Source of the DNA: Bryobacterales bacterium | GTDB taxonomy: Bacteria; Acidobacteriota; Terriglobia; Bryobacterales; UBA6623 | Direction: 5' to 3' | Length of the DNA stretch: 64,000 nucleotides | Assembly: GCA_026713545.1 (NCBI GenBank) | Contig: JAPOOG010000077.1 | Location: 101,238 to 165,237 of the forward strand | Part shown: in pieces, positions 45,320 through 54,212 of the stretch | Numbering within the stretch: the first letter of the stretch is position 1 | How the letters are laid out: the number at the start of each line of letters is the position of its first letter | The notes under the pieces: model-generated | The model's database searches: none | The model's input: only the letters and a program-made list of their open reading frames with translations | What the model was told of the DNA's origin: nothing | Made by a program: the position numbers and the translations under genes

Positions 45320-45528
45320 CAACGGTCCGACCTCCTCAGGCTCAAGAGGTAGACACTCAGCTTACTACGTATGCCGGCATGGAGAGAGGCGTTGCCAAGT
45401 GAAGCGTGCGCCGCATGGCAAAATGGTCCTGGAAAGCCCTGGCAGGGTGCGGACCATGCCACTGCTCACTTCGACGACGGACTCCTGGGCGTTTACGGCC
45501 ACAGGCAGGTCTGCGAAACTCTCCTATC

Positions 45529-47001
45529 ATGCTTGCTCCAACAAGATCCGTTCTCGGCTGCCTGACACTCGTTCTTATGCTGTGCGGTTGTTCCCCAGGA
45601 CCAGCCTCACGTCCCAACATTGTTTTCATATTTACCGACGATCAGGCCCCGTGGGCGCTCGGCGCTTCCGGCTACCCACATGCACTAACCCCGAATATCG
45701 ACCGCCTTTTCAACGAAGGCGCCTACCTGGTGAATGCATTCACCACGACACCTGTCTGCAGCCCGTCTCGCGCCGGCCTCATGGCGAGTCGCTACGGCTC
45801 AGAACTTGGCATCACAGAATGGATTCATCCTCGACGAGAGCCTGAGCTGGGGCTCGATCCCGCTGTTGTTACCTGGCCCGAAGTCCTTCAGCGAAATGGC
45901 TACCGCACGGGTCTCGTTGGCAAGTGGCACCTCGGTGTCCCTGATCGATACCACCCAACGCGAACTGGCTTCGAATACTTCATGGGATTTCGGACCGGAG
46001 GAACGACTCCCTCCAATCCCGTGCTCGAGAAAGACGGCAAGACCAGAGAGTTCGAAGGGCTCACACCCGACATCCTCACTGACCACGCCATCGAGTTTAT
46101 CGGCGACACGGCGAACGGAAACGAACAGAAGCCCTTCCTCCTTGCTCTCCACCATCGAGCGCCGCATGCTCGTTGGCTCCCGGTCGCCGACGAGGACTGG
46201 GCCCCTTTCGAGTCTTTGGATCCCACGCTCCCACACCCGGACTACCCCAACCTTGACATCGAGCGCGTCAAGCGCATGACCCGAGAGTACCTGGCCAGTG
46301 TCAAGAGCGTTGACCGCAACGTGGGACGTTTGCTGACGGCGCTCGAGAAGCGCGGACATGCGGACAACACCGTCATCGTCTTCACGAGCGACCACGGCTA
46401 CAACATGGGCCACAACGGCATCTGGCACAAAGGTAATGGACACTGGGTGCTGACAGAGCCGCTGGCCGCAACCGACAACATTCCCGAGGGCCAACGCCCC
46501 AACATGTATGACCACTCGATCCGCATCCCCACCGCTGTTCATTGGCCCGGAACCATCCAACCCGGCACACGCATTGCGCAGACCATCAGCAATCTCGATT
46601 GGTATCCGACCCTGCTTGCCCTGGCTGGTGTCGATCTACCTGCCGGAGAACTCATCCGCGGCCGCAATTTCCTTCCCATCCTTCTTGGTGAGTCACCTGC
46701 ATGGGACAATGATTTCTACGCCGAATACAGCACCCATCATCAGTCGCGTACTCATATGCGCATGTATCGCACGCCCGAGTGGAAACTTATCCGCGACTTC
46801 CTCAACGAAGGCCGCGATGAGCTCTACCATCTGGCCGAGGATCCTGGTGAGACCAGCAACCTTATCGAGTCTGAAGACCCCGCCGTGAAGGCAGTGAGCG
46901 TCCGCCTGGATGCAAAGATCCTCCAATACATGCGTGAAACGAAAGATCCCGTGCTGCAACAAGCTTCGGCCCGAATAACGGATGAGACTACTCGCCCATG
47001 A
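45529..47001 (+). CDS. Lipoprotein sulfatase
   Basis: The 490-residue protein has a lipoprotein signal with lipobox LCGC (Cys21). The alkaline-phosphatase/sulfatase fold follows: NIVFIFTDDQ (metal Asp pair), the formylglycine site CSPSRAG with Cys77, GLVGKWHLG, VFTSDHGYNMGHNGIWHKG. The CxPSR motif means that it needs a formylglycine-generating enzyme. It would cut sulfate esters outside the inner membrane. Its last four bases overlap the PfkB kinase gene, and a Gfo/Idh oxidoreductase comes next, suggesting use of a desulfated sugar. Confidence 0.93.
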   Translation: MLAPTRSVLGCLTLVLMLCGCSPGPASRPNIVFIFTDDQAPWALGASGYPHALTPNIDRLFNEGAYLVNAFTTTPVCSPSRAGLMASRYGSELGITEWIHPRREPELGLDPAVVTWPEVLQRNGYRTGLVGKWHLGVPDRYHPTRTGFEYFMGFRTGGTTPSNPVLEKDGKTREFEGLTPDILTDHAIEFIGDTANGNEQKPFLLALHHRAPHARWLPVADEDWAPFESLDPTLPHPDYPNLDIERVKRMTREYLASVKSVDRNVGRLLTALEKRGHADNTVIVFTSDHGYNMGHNGIWHKGNGHWVLTEPLAATDNIPEGQRPNMYDHSIRIPTAVHWPGTIQPGTRIAQTISNLDWYPTLLALAGVDLPAGELIRGRNFLPILLGESPAWDNDFYAEYSTHHQSRTHMRMYRTPEWKLIRDFLNEGRDELYHLAEDPGETSNLIESEDPAVKAVSVRLDAKILQYMRETKDPVLQQASARITDETTRP

Positions 47002-47888
47002 CGATCATCTCGATTGGTGAGATTCTCTGGGACGTGATTGGCGAAGAAGAACATCTTGGAGGTGCTCCCTTCAACTTTGCCGTCCATGCCGCTCGGCTTG
47101 GTCACGAGTTGCTTTTTATCAGCGGCGTCGGCGATGACGCAAGAGGCCGACGGACGATCGAGAGAGCAGGTCATCTCGGCATTGCAACAAGCTACATCAA
47201 GACCGTTCCCGGCTTTCCCACCGGAATCGCCGAGGTCGAGATCGACGCTGCAGGGCAACCGGATTTCCATGTGCTTCGCCCCGCCGCTTACGACCGTGTC
47301 GAGCTGGCCGAAGTGGAGATGGCCGCCATCAGCCGGCGACAACCAGACTGGATCTACTTCGGCACGCTACACCAGGTCAGCAAGCCGGCCCGGCAACTGA
47401 CGGAGCGGCTCATCGACGGAAACCTGGGCACGCGCCGCTTCTACGACATCAACCTTCGGCCCAACGGTCATACCCCAGATCTTGTGGAGGCGCTCTCCGG
47501 CCAGGCCACGGTTGCGAAGCTCAACGAACAGGAAGTGATCGTAATGGCGCGCTGGTTTGATCTTCCCGATTGTGCCACGGAGCACTTCTGCCGCCGAGCC
47601 GCTAGCCGCTTTGGCTGGAAAGCCGTCGCTATCACCCGAGGAGCCGAAGGTTGCGTCGTGCTCGTCGGTGACGACTACTGCGAATCTCCTGGCATTCCGG
47701 TTGAAATCGCCGACACGGTGGGAGCCGGCGACGCCTTCGCGGCCGCCTTCCTGCACGGCCTCGACGCCGGATGGCGTGTCCGGCGCATCGCCGCCTTCGC
47801 CAACCAGATTGGCGCTTTCGTAACAAGTCGTCCAGGCGCCACACCCGACGGGACTCTCGACAAGATCCAACCCGACGGTGTGGAATGA
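46998..47888 (+). CDS. PfkB-family carbohydrate kinase
   Basis: The 296-residue kinase has ISIGEILWDVIGEEEHLGGAP near the start with the GGAPFNFAVHAARLG element, and DTVGAGDAFAAAF near the end, the anion-hole and catalytic Asp motif of ribokinase-family enzymes. The GEILWD start is typical of fructokinase-like members, which phosphorylate fructose or related sugars with ATP. It overlaps the sulfatase gene by ATGA, so the two are likely translated together. Confidence 0.92.
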   Translation: MTIISIGEILWDVIGEEEHLGGAPFNFAVHAARLGHELLFISGVGDDARGRRTIERAGHLGIATSYIKTVPGFPTGIAEVEIDAAGQPDFHVLRPAAYDRVELAEVEMAAISRRQPDWIYFGTLHQVSKPARQLTERLIDGNLGTRRFYDINLRPNGHTPDLVEALSGQATVAKLNEQEVIVMARWFDLPDCATEHFCRRAASRFGWKAVAITRGAEGCVVLVGDDYCESPGIPVEIADTVGAGDAFAAAFLHGLDAGWRVRRIAAFANQIGAFVTSRPGATPDGTLDKIQPDGVE

Positions 47889-47960
47889 TAGGATCGTGAT
47901 CCGCGCAACGGACGAGACGACCCGGCGTCGCTCGCACGATAAGCGCTATCGAGAGAAGGT

Positions 47961-49214
47961 ATGTCCACACCTATCCTTCTGATCGGCGGCGGTATGATCG
48001 CACACGATCAGATCCTGCCCACGCTCTATCAGATGCAACGCGAAGGACGCATCGGAGACGTCACTGTCTGCGCCCAGCATGGCCGCACCGTCAAAGCGCT
48101 TGCCCAAGCCGCCACCCTGACAAAGGCCTTCCCCGACCGCAGCTTCCGTCCGCTTCCCGACTACACTACCTGTGATATCGACGCATGCCATCCTGAACTC
48201 TACAAACAGGCCCTTGCCGAACTGCCCCCTCGCAGCGTTGCCATCGTTGCCACCCCCGACCAAACCCACTACCCGATTGTCATGGACGCGCTTCGCTCCG
48301 AGCAGCACGTCTGCTGTGTCAAACCGCTCGTTCTGGATGTATCGCAGTCCATCAAAATCGAACGAGAGGCTCAGAAACGCGGTCTGCTTGTCAGCGTCGA
48401 GTACCATAAGCGCTTCGATCCGCGCAGCCAAATGGCTCGCACCCGAGCCCGCCAGGGGCTCTTCGGAGACTTCAAGCTCGGCACAGCGGTCTTGATGGAA
48501 AAGTGGCACTACCGCTCCTCGAACTTTCAGAACTGGTTCAGCTGCGAAGAGACGGATTCCTTTGTCTACATTGGTTGCCATTATGTGGACTTGGTTCACT
48601 TCATCACCGGTCTCAATCCTACGGCCGTCAGCGTCTACGGCGTTAAAGACCGCTTCCCAAATGGCAATGAGGGCTACCTCTGGACCGACGCTCGTGTCCT
48701 CTGGGAGAACGGCGCCGCGCTCAATGTCCAGAACTCTCTCAGTTTCCCCGACGCCGCGCCCGGTCCGAACATGCAGGGCATGACGCTCTATTTCTCGGGC
48801 AGAGGCAATGGTGCATGGCTTGACCACTCCGACCAATATCGCGGCCTCAAATATTCATTCACCGAAAAGCTCGATGCACCCGGAGGCACGCAACACATAG
48901 AGCCCAGCCCCGATTACTTCATGTACCAGGATCTCGGCGGCCCCGGCCTCGTCCCCTCGGGATATGGTGTGCGTTCCGTCGACTTTCTCGTCAGTGAAGC
49001 TCTCCGCATCGAACGGGAAACAGCCGGCCTGCCCGTGGATGAAGCGCTTGCGGCCCGCCGGAGACTGATCGGAGAGATCGAGCAACAAAGCATCGTGGCA
49101 ACTCCCGGCAACAGCCGCTACAACGAACTCGTCTGCCAAGCCGGACGCCTGTCGATTCTAAACGAAGGCCGACAAGCCGACATCAGTTATGATCCGCCCG
49201 GCGTTAGTTTCTGA
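47961..49214 (+). CDS. Gfo/Idh/MocA family oxidoreductase
   Basis: The 417-residue protein has an N-terminal Rossmann start PILLIGGGMIAHDQ, the motif VKPL in place of the usual EKP with the Lys kept, and VEYHKRFDP, followed by an alpha/beta C-terminal domain. It is an NAD(P)-dependent sugar, polyol or sugar-acid dehydrogenase; the substrate is unknown. No signal peptide is present. It follows the PfkB kinase after 72 bases and belongs with the sulfatase group. Confidence 0.88.
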   Translation: MSTPILLIGGGMIAHDQILPTLYQMQREGRIGDVTVCAQHGRTVKALAQAATLTKAFPDRSFRPLPDYTTCDIDACHPELYKQALAELPPRSVAIVATPDQTHYPIVMDALRSEQHVCCVKPLVLDVSQSIKIEREAQKRGLLVSVEYHKRFDPRSQMARTRARQGLFGDFKLGTAVLMEKWHYRSSNFQNWFSCEETDSFVYIGCHYVDLVHFITGLNPTAVSVYGVKDRFPNGNEGYLWTDARVLWENGAALNVQNSLSFPDAAPGPNMQGMTLYFSGRGNGAWLDHSDQYRGLKYSFTEKLDAPGGTQHIEPSPDYFMYQDLGGPGLVPSGYGVRSVDFLVSEALRIERETAGLPVDEALAARRRLIGEIEQQSIVATPGNSRYNELVCQAGRLSILNEGRQADISYDPPGVSF

Positions 49215-49251
49215 GAATGATGGCGATTCCTTGGGACCGTTCCGAGGACAA

Positions 49252-50478
49252 ATGGACAAGCGATTGACGAAGCCGATGGCAACGAGACGTTCCGAGAAGA
49301 TGAGCAGGAAGCTTCACTTTCTCCTGCTTATCGGATTGACCCTATGCTTCGCACGAATGCCGGCATTTGGCTCGGACGAGTCCCCGGAAGGATTGCTTCG
49401 CAAGGTGAGCGAGGCCTACGCGTCTCTTGACTCTTTTCACTTTGATGCCAGCGAGATTACGATTACCCGTTCCGGCGATATCGAGCGCAGGAACGAGAGC
49501 CGAATTGTGACGGCATCTGGTCACTCGGGACGATTTCGGGTTGCATCGGATCATCCCGTGGACGGCGGTATTGTCGCTTTCGATGGCGCGACGACCTGGA
49601 TTCATCTTGCCGTTCGGAACCAGTTCACCAAGGTCAACGGCGCAATGATCGAAGGGCCCGAGTCACCGGGCCTGCTGCGGCTCAAGAACCGCTTCGTGTC
49701 CCGCTATGCAAACATTGCGGAACGATTGCGGAACGCGGAGTTCGGGCTTCCGGAAGCGCTGGAAATCGATGGTTGCGACGTAGAGTGCCGTGTCGTCAAG
49801 GCTTTGTACGATCCGCCTCGAGGCCTTGCAGCCGAACAGATCATCCGGAAATATTGGATTGCCAACGACCGGCCGCTCATCTATCAGGAGAGTTCTTCGT
49901 TCGAGTTAAGGAATCCCACGAAGGGGAAGAGCATCAGCGTCTCTCAAGAGATCGTGTTCCACCGTGCCACGGTAGGCAAGGCTGTCATGGAAGATGTATT
50001 CATGCCAAGGATCCCCGAAGACGCCGGACTTGTTGTGGAGCTCGAGGACACCGTGTCAAGTCCGCTCGGACGACCAGCGGTTCCCTTCGAAGCAGTCGAT
50101 CTGGACGGCGCACCACATCGATCAGACGATCTCAAGGGCCAAGTCGTCTTGTTGGACTTCTGGGCAAGCTGGTGCATCCCATGCCGTTTGGACCTGCTGC
50201 GCGTCGAAGCTCTCCATCAAGAGTTGTCTGATCAGGGATTGGTTGTTCTGGGAGTGACCGACGAGCCACGGGAAAAAGCGCGCCGTTTTGTCACAGAGCG
50301 GGGATTTACTTTTCCCACGCTCAGCGATGAGGAAGGCGTGTTGTTCCGAGGCTACGAGGTGCGAACGGTCCCCACGGCAGTGATCGTCGGGAGAGACGGG
50401 CGAGTGTCTTCCTATCTGGTCGGCTCGCATTCCGGCGACGATTTGCGAGAAGCCGTCCTGGGAGCGGGCCTCGAATGA
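49252..50478 (+). CDS. Exported protein with C-terminal thioredoxin domain (TlpA-like)
   Basis: The ATG at 49252, four bases after GAGGA, gives 408 residues with a long basic start and a hydrophobic signal segment (LHFLLLIGLTLCFARMPAFG). The middle 230 residues have a lipoprotein-carrier-like beta pattern (SFHFDASEITITRSGDIE, FRVASDHPVDGGIVAFDG). The C-terminal ~140 residues form a thioredoxin domain with the redox motif WCIPC in DFWASWCIPCRLD and cis-Pro in VPTAVIV. It may reduce or guard disulfides outside the membrane. Later ATGs at 49276 and 49300 are possible. It overlaps the DUF2007 gene by four bases. Confidence 0.82.
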   Translation: MDKRLTKPMATRRSEKMSRKLHFLLLIGLTLCFARMPAFGSDESPEGLLRKVSEAYASLDSFHFDASEITITRSGDIERRNESRIVTASGHSGRFRVASDHPVDGGIVAFDGATTWIHLAVRNQFTKVNGAMIEGPESPGLLRLKNRFVSRYANIAERLRNAEFGLPEALEIDGCDVECRVVKALYDPPRGLAAEQIIRKYWIANDRPLIYQESSSFELRNPTKGKSISVSQEIVFHRATVGKAVMEDVFMPRIPEDAGLVVELEDTVSSPLGRPAVPFEAVDLDGAPHRSDDLKGQVVLLDFWASWCIPCRLDLLRVEALHQELSDQGLVVLGVTDEPREKARRFVTERGFTFPTLSDEEGVLFRGYEVRTVPTAVIVGRDGRVSSYLVGSHSGDDLREAVLGAGLE

Positions 50479-50696
50479 GCAACGATATCATTACCGTCGC
50501 CACGTTCGACTCACTGCAAGAGGCCTACTTCGCTAAGAGCCTTTTGGAGTCGCACGGCCTGGATGTGTTCCTCACGAACGAGAACGCGATGCGTGTGTTG
50601 ATGCACCCACACCTGTCAGGCGGCATCGGTATATTGATTGCTGAGGATGACCTGGAGGTGGCGCGGGAAGTGCTCGCGACGATCGACGACGGATGA
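50475..50696 (+). CDS. DUF2007 small protein
   Basis: The 73-residue protein reads ITVATFDSLQEAYFAKSLLE at the start and ends in GIGILIAEDDLEVAREVL. This is the DUF2007 pattern: a ferredoxin-like fold of about 65-75 residues, sometimes described as a signal-transducing or PII-like protein. Function is unknown. Its ATG overlaps the stop of the thioredoxin-fold gene (ATGA). Confidence 0.85.
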   Translation: MSNDIITVATFDSLQEAYFAKSLLESHGLDVFLTNENAMRVLMHPHLSGGIGILIAEDDLEVAREVLATIDDG

Positions 50697-50936
50697 GGGG
50701 TAGTGAGCAACCTGGCGGGTCCCGAGGTTTCAAGTGAATCTCGGATGATGGGCTCGCAATTCGGCGGAATTCGGCTGGAGAACGTGGTGAGCAGAGCATC
50801 CGGCTTGCTCAGCGTTATCACCACGATTCCTCCAGCAGCTTCGCTCTCTCAAGCCTCATCACTTGCCGCTCGAAAGAACAGATCAGGTAGGCGCCTGAGC
50901 AGCCTGATCCCCGCAGGGCTTGTGGTTCGCACTCGG
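50697..50936. other. Intergenic stretch leading into an integrase remnant
   Basis: No gene is recognised. An open frame crosses it but shows no family features until the integrase-like end at 50937. The DNA after the remnant, 50994-51272, is likewise without a gene. Confidence 0.45.
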
Positions 50937-50993
50937 GCGAGGATGGCCGACGTGAGGATCCACGACATCCGTCATTCCTTCGCTTTGCGCTGA
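50937..50993 (+). pseudogene. Tyrosine recombinase C-terminal fragment
   Basis: The translation ends ARMADVRIHDIRHSFALR followed by a stop. DVRIHDxRHSFA is the conserved box around the HxxR catalytic pair of phage-type integrases. The rest of the catalytic domain, including the nucleophile Tyr about 30-40 residues later, is absent in this frame, and I see no continuation in the others. It is best read as a decayed integrase end. Confidence 0.5.
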
Positions 50994-51272
50994 AAGCGCA
51001 TGGTGCGTGCGCGTGCTTGAGGGTCTTGTTGCCGGCGCAGCCCCCGAGCGACAGATCCTGACGGCTGGGCTTGATTATCTGTGCTTGGGGCTGTCCTCAT
51101 TATCCTCAAGCTCGATCGTCCGGACGCGAGGATAGGCGCCGCCATCGCCTTCTATTTCGGAGTGCCGGAAATCAGGAATCGGCAAGGGGTACGACGGAAT
51201 TTGTCCCCTGGGCTGGACGCCTGTGGACTTGCCATGAGCTGAGCCAATTCGTAGTGCCGACCGGACATCGAA

Positions 51273-52061
51273 TCAAGTACGAGGCTCGCCGCCGGAGTAC
51301 ATTCTATCCATGACCTCGACGATGTCTGGGACGCACGCCAAGTAATCTTTCTTGGCTGTCGTGATGAGATCTTCAGGTACCCCGTGCATGGCCTCGGCAA
51401 TCGGCCCTGCAATTGCGGCGAGGGTATCGGAATCCCCTCCTAGTGATATTGCGTTGCGGACCGCATCCTCGAAGCTCGTTGACTCAAGGGCACAGGTAAT
51501 GGCTTCCGGGACAGTTGCCTGACAGGTCTCATTGAAGCTGTAATTCGGTCGAATCTCGTCCACGGTTCGCGAGAGTCCGTATTCGTACCTCTCGACGATC
51601 GTCCGACGGATCTCGCTCGCTGGTAGGCCGCGGAAGGCGAGCCAGATCGCGTGGGTGGTGGCCCGCGCACCCTTCATCCCCTCCGGGTGATCGTGGGTAA
51701 CGCGGGTTACTCGATCAGAGGCCTGAAGCGCATCTTCGAGAATTCGGTTGCGGTTGACATACGCGGCCGGCGAGACGCGCATGGCAGAGCCGTTCCCGAA
51801 GCTCTCGTACGGATCCAGGTTCGTGCTCTGGATCCACTTCGCGAAGAAGCCTCCGTAGCCGCGATGCGGATAGCGTCTACACCAGTGCTGCAAGGTAGCG
51901 GCGGAGGGCCGATCATCAAGAAGAATCTGAGCGACGGCGACAGTACACACTGAGTCGTCCGTAAAGTCGCACTCCGATCCGAAAAAATCGAAGTCCTTAG
52001 TCTTGATGCGGTTCCATTCGTACATGGAGCCCGAGATGTCACCGATGATCGCTCCCCACAT
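51273..52061 (-). CDS. ADP-ribosylglycohydrolase family protein
   Basis: The 262-residue protein has GAIIGDISGSMYE, FTDDSVCTVAVAQ (metal-binding TDD), GNGSAMRVSPAAY, THDHPEGMKGARATTHAIW and SLGGDSDTLAAIAGPIAEA (second metal cluster). These are the marks of DraG-type hydrolases, which remove ADP-ribose from proteins or cleave related bonds. The ATG at 52061 follows AAGGA. No ADP-ribosyltransferase gene is adjacent. Confidence 0.92.
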   Translation of the reverse strand: MWGAIIGDISGSMYEWNRIKTKDFDFFGSECDFTDDSVCTVAVAQILLDDRPSAATLQHWCRRYPHRGYGGFFAKWIQSTNLDPYESFGNGSAMRVSPAAYVNRNRILEDALQASDRVTRVTHDHPEGMKGARATTHAIWLAFRGLPASEIRRTIVERYEYGLSRTVDEIRPNYSFNETCQATVPEAITCALESTSFEDAVRNAISLGGDSDTLAAIAGPIAEAMHGVPEDLITTAKKDYLACVPDIVEVMDRMYSGGEPRT

Positions 52062-52274
52062 CGTTTTTCCTTCTTCTCCCAATCAGTGAGTTCGTAGGGA
52101 CATCACCGGATCTGGCGGGTCCGTAAAGTCTCGCTCGCACCAGGGTCTGACCGCTTGATCGCCCGATCCAATTCATCCGGTGCAAAAGCGCACTTCTGAC
52201 GCCCGCCATCAAGTCTTTTTGTTTCTTTGTTATTTACACGCCAACATCAAGAATTACCACAGAATTCCAGGCCG

Positions 52275-54026
52275 TCACGACCCGGCGGTTGGCTCCACAC
52301 GAACCGTCACCACGTCTGTGTCGTGATACTGTTGATGACGCACTGACGAGGCGAAGTGCCTGAGCAGCCGGAGGGACACCTCCTGGTCGAGAGTCGTGCC
52401 GGCGGTACGTTCCCCGAGCAATGCCATTCGATCTTCGATATTCGTCTCGTCGGTAGCGGCAACAAATTCCAGCTCGGCAGCTCGCCCGTCGCTGCGCGCG
52501 ACGACCAACAGGCTCCGCTCTTCCTGTGGTGTTTCTTCTTCGTCCCGTTGGATGAGGGTGAGCAGCGTTTCCTCACCGACCGCGCGTAGCCGGCGAGTCA
52601 TCGCGGTGTTCCAGCCACGTCTATTACTGAACTCGGTCAGGAACTCATCGATTGTCGGGTAGGCATCGACGTTCAATCTGGTTCGCATGCGGTGACGCCG
52701 CGGTCGGGAAACTTCCAGGAAAAGGGTCATCAGGATTGCCGCGAGTCCGCCAGAAGTCATGCCGTTCCCGAGTAGTTGGCCCCACCAAGAACTGAAAGCA
52801 TCGGGGAAGATCAGTTGATACTGGAACCCGGTTCCGATCCAGAAAGCAACCCCAGCCACCGCGCTCTTTCGGTAGTCGGCCCCATCCTCCACGACCACCT
52901 TCATGCCGAGCACGAAGAGTATTGCCATCAACACGAGGGTGTACGCCCCGACCACAGGGCCTGGAATCGCCAGGATGAGGGCCATGAATTTCGGCAGGAA
53001 CGACAGCACGACAAAGACAATCCCGATATACATCCCGATGGTCCGGGCAGCGGCCCCGGTAATCTCGGTGACCGAGGCGCTCGACGAGTAGGTCGTGTTG
53101 GGCACTGTCGCCGCGAGTCCGGAGAGCAGGTTCCCTACGCCGTCAGCAGCGACCGCGCCCTGCACCGCGCGAAAGTCGACCGCCCGCGGCTTCCGCCACG
53201 AGACCCGCTGGATGGCAACGCTATCGCCGATGGTCTCGATGGCGCCAATCAGAGTCACAAAGATGAACGCCGGCAACAGGGACCAAAACGCCGCGCCGAA
53301 CTGGAGATTGATCCCAGGCCAGGCGCCCGCCGGGAGCCCGATCCAGCCCGCTTTCACAACGCTCTGGGCGTCGTAGATGCCGAACACACCGGCGGACACG
53401 CAGCCGGCCGCGATTCCGATAACCGGCGCCCAAAGACGCCAGACACCGGAGGCGCGGAGAGTGACAGCAACCGTGACGACCAGGGTCGCGAGCGCGCTGG
53501 CAGGCGCGGCCGCTGGCGCAGCCTCTTCCGGAACATCTGTCAGCATGTCGAAGATGATCGGCATGATCGTCACGGGAATCAGCATGATCACCGTTCCTGC
53601 GACGGTGGGTGTGAGGATCCGGCGGAATAGTGACAGCCGTGCCGAGAGAGCAAACTGAAACAGTGCCGAAACGGCGACCAGCGTTGCGAGCAGCCCCGGC
53701 CCACCCTCCGCGATCGCTGTAACGCAGACGGCGATGAAGGCGGCCGACGTGCCCATGAGCAGAATGTAGCCGGAGCCAATGCGTCTGATCCGCACCGCCT
53801 GAAGAATGGTAGTGACGCCGCTGATCGCGAGCGCAGCGAATGGGGCCCATGACAGGTAGGAGTCGCTGCCGCCTGCCGCCCGGACCACAATGATGGGTGT
53901 GAGCACAATCCCGGCTATGGAGAGCATGGCGTGCTGGAACCCGAGTCCGAAGGCGACGGCGCGCGGCGGCCTCTCATCGGGCTCGTAGCGAATGTCCTGG
54001 ATGCCTTCAGATGGTGTCGATGTCAT
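52275..54026 (-). CDS. Nucleobase permease (NCS2/xanthine-uracil type) with extra C-terminal domain
   Basis: The first ~435 residues are a 14-helix nucleobase transporter of the NCS2/UraA family: GLGFQHAMLSIAGIVLTP, AFIFVTLIGAIETIGDSVA, GNLLSGLAATVPNTTYSSS and IPGPVVGAYTLVLMAILF. It would take up xanthine, uracil or a related base. The last ~140 residues (from about 441) are soluble and do not belong to such transporters. A GEETLLTLIQ helix followed by strands and a final LRLLRHFASSV resembles a degenerate histidine-kinase-type ATPase domain; this is tentative. The gene is flanked by convergent or distant neighbours. Confidence 0.87.
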   Translation of the reverse strand: MTSTPSEGIQDIRYEPDERPPRAVAFGLGFQHAMLSIAGIVLTPIIVVRAAGGSDSYLSWAPFAALAISGVTTILQAVRIRRIGSGYILLMGTSAAFIAVCVTAIAEGGPGLLATLVAVSALFQFALSARLSLFRRILTPTVAGTVIMLIPVTIMPIIFDMLTDVPEEAAPAAAPASALATLVVTVAVTLRASGVWRLWAPVIGIAAGCVSAGVFGIYDAQSVVKAGWIGLPAGAWPGINLQFGAAFWSLLPAFIFVTLIGAIETIGDSVAIQRVSWRKPRAVDFRAVQGAVAADGVGNLLSGLAATVPNTTYSSSASVTEITGAAARTIGMYIGIVFVVLSFLPKFMALILAIPGPVVGAYTLVLMAILFVLGMKVVVEDGADYRKSAVAGVAFWIGTGFQYQLIFPDAFSSWWGQLLGNGMTSGGLAAILMTLFLEVSRPRRHRMRTRLNVDAYPTIDEFLTEFSNRRGWNTAMTRRLRAVGEETLLTLIQRDEEETPQEERSLLVVARSDGRAAELEFVAATDETNIEDRMALLGERTAGTTLDQEVSLRLLRHFASSVRHQQYHDTDVVTVRVEPTAGS

Positions 54027-54212
54027 TCTTGTCGTTCGCTCCAGAGCCGGTACGTCGTCAGATCGAAGCAGATCAATAGCAAATTACCTGTCTCCACTTT
54101 CCGGGAGCGCTTGAACCTGTCCTGCTCAGTGAGTGGAGATTTTTCTTCCAGGCTCCGTCACTTTTTCCACGAACGCTTCGGGTGGCCCACAGCTTTGCCT
54201 GGGGCCGTGGCT

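Noticed and set aside
50703-50993. Intact 96-codon gene
   Set aside because: Only the last 18 codons resemble a protein family (integrase); the rest looks random, so a remnant is the better reading.
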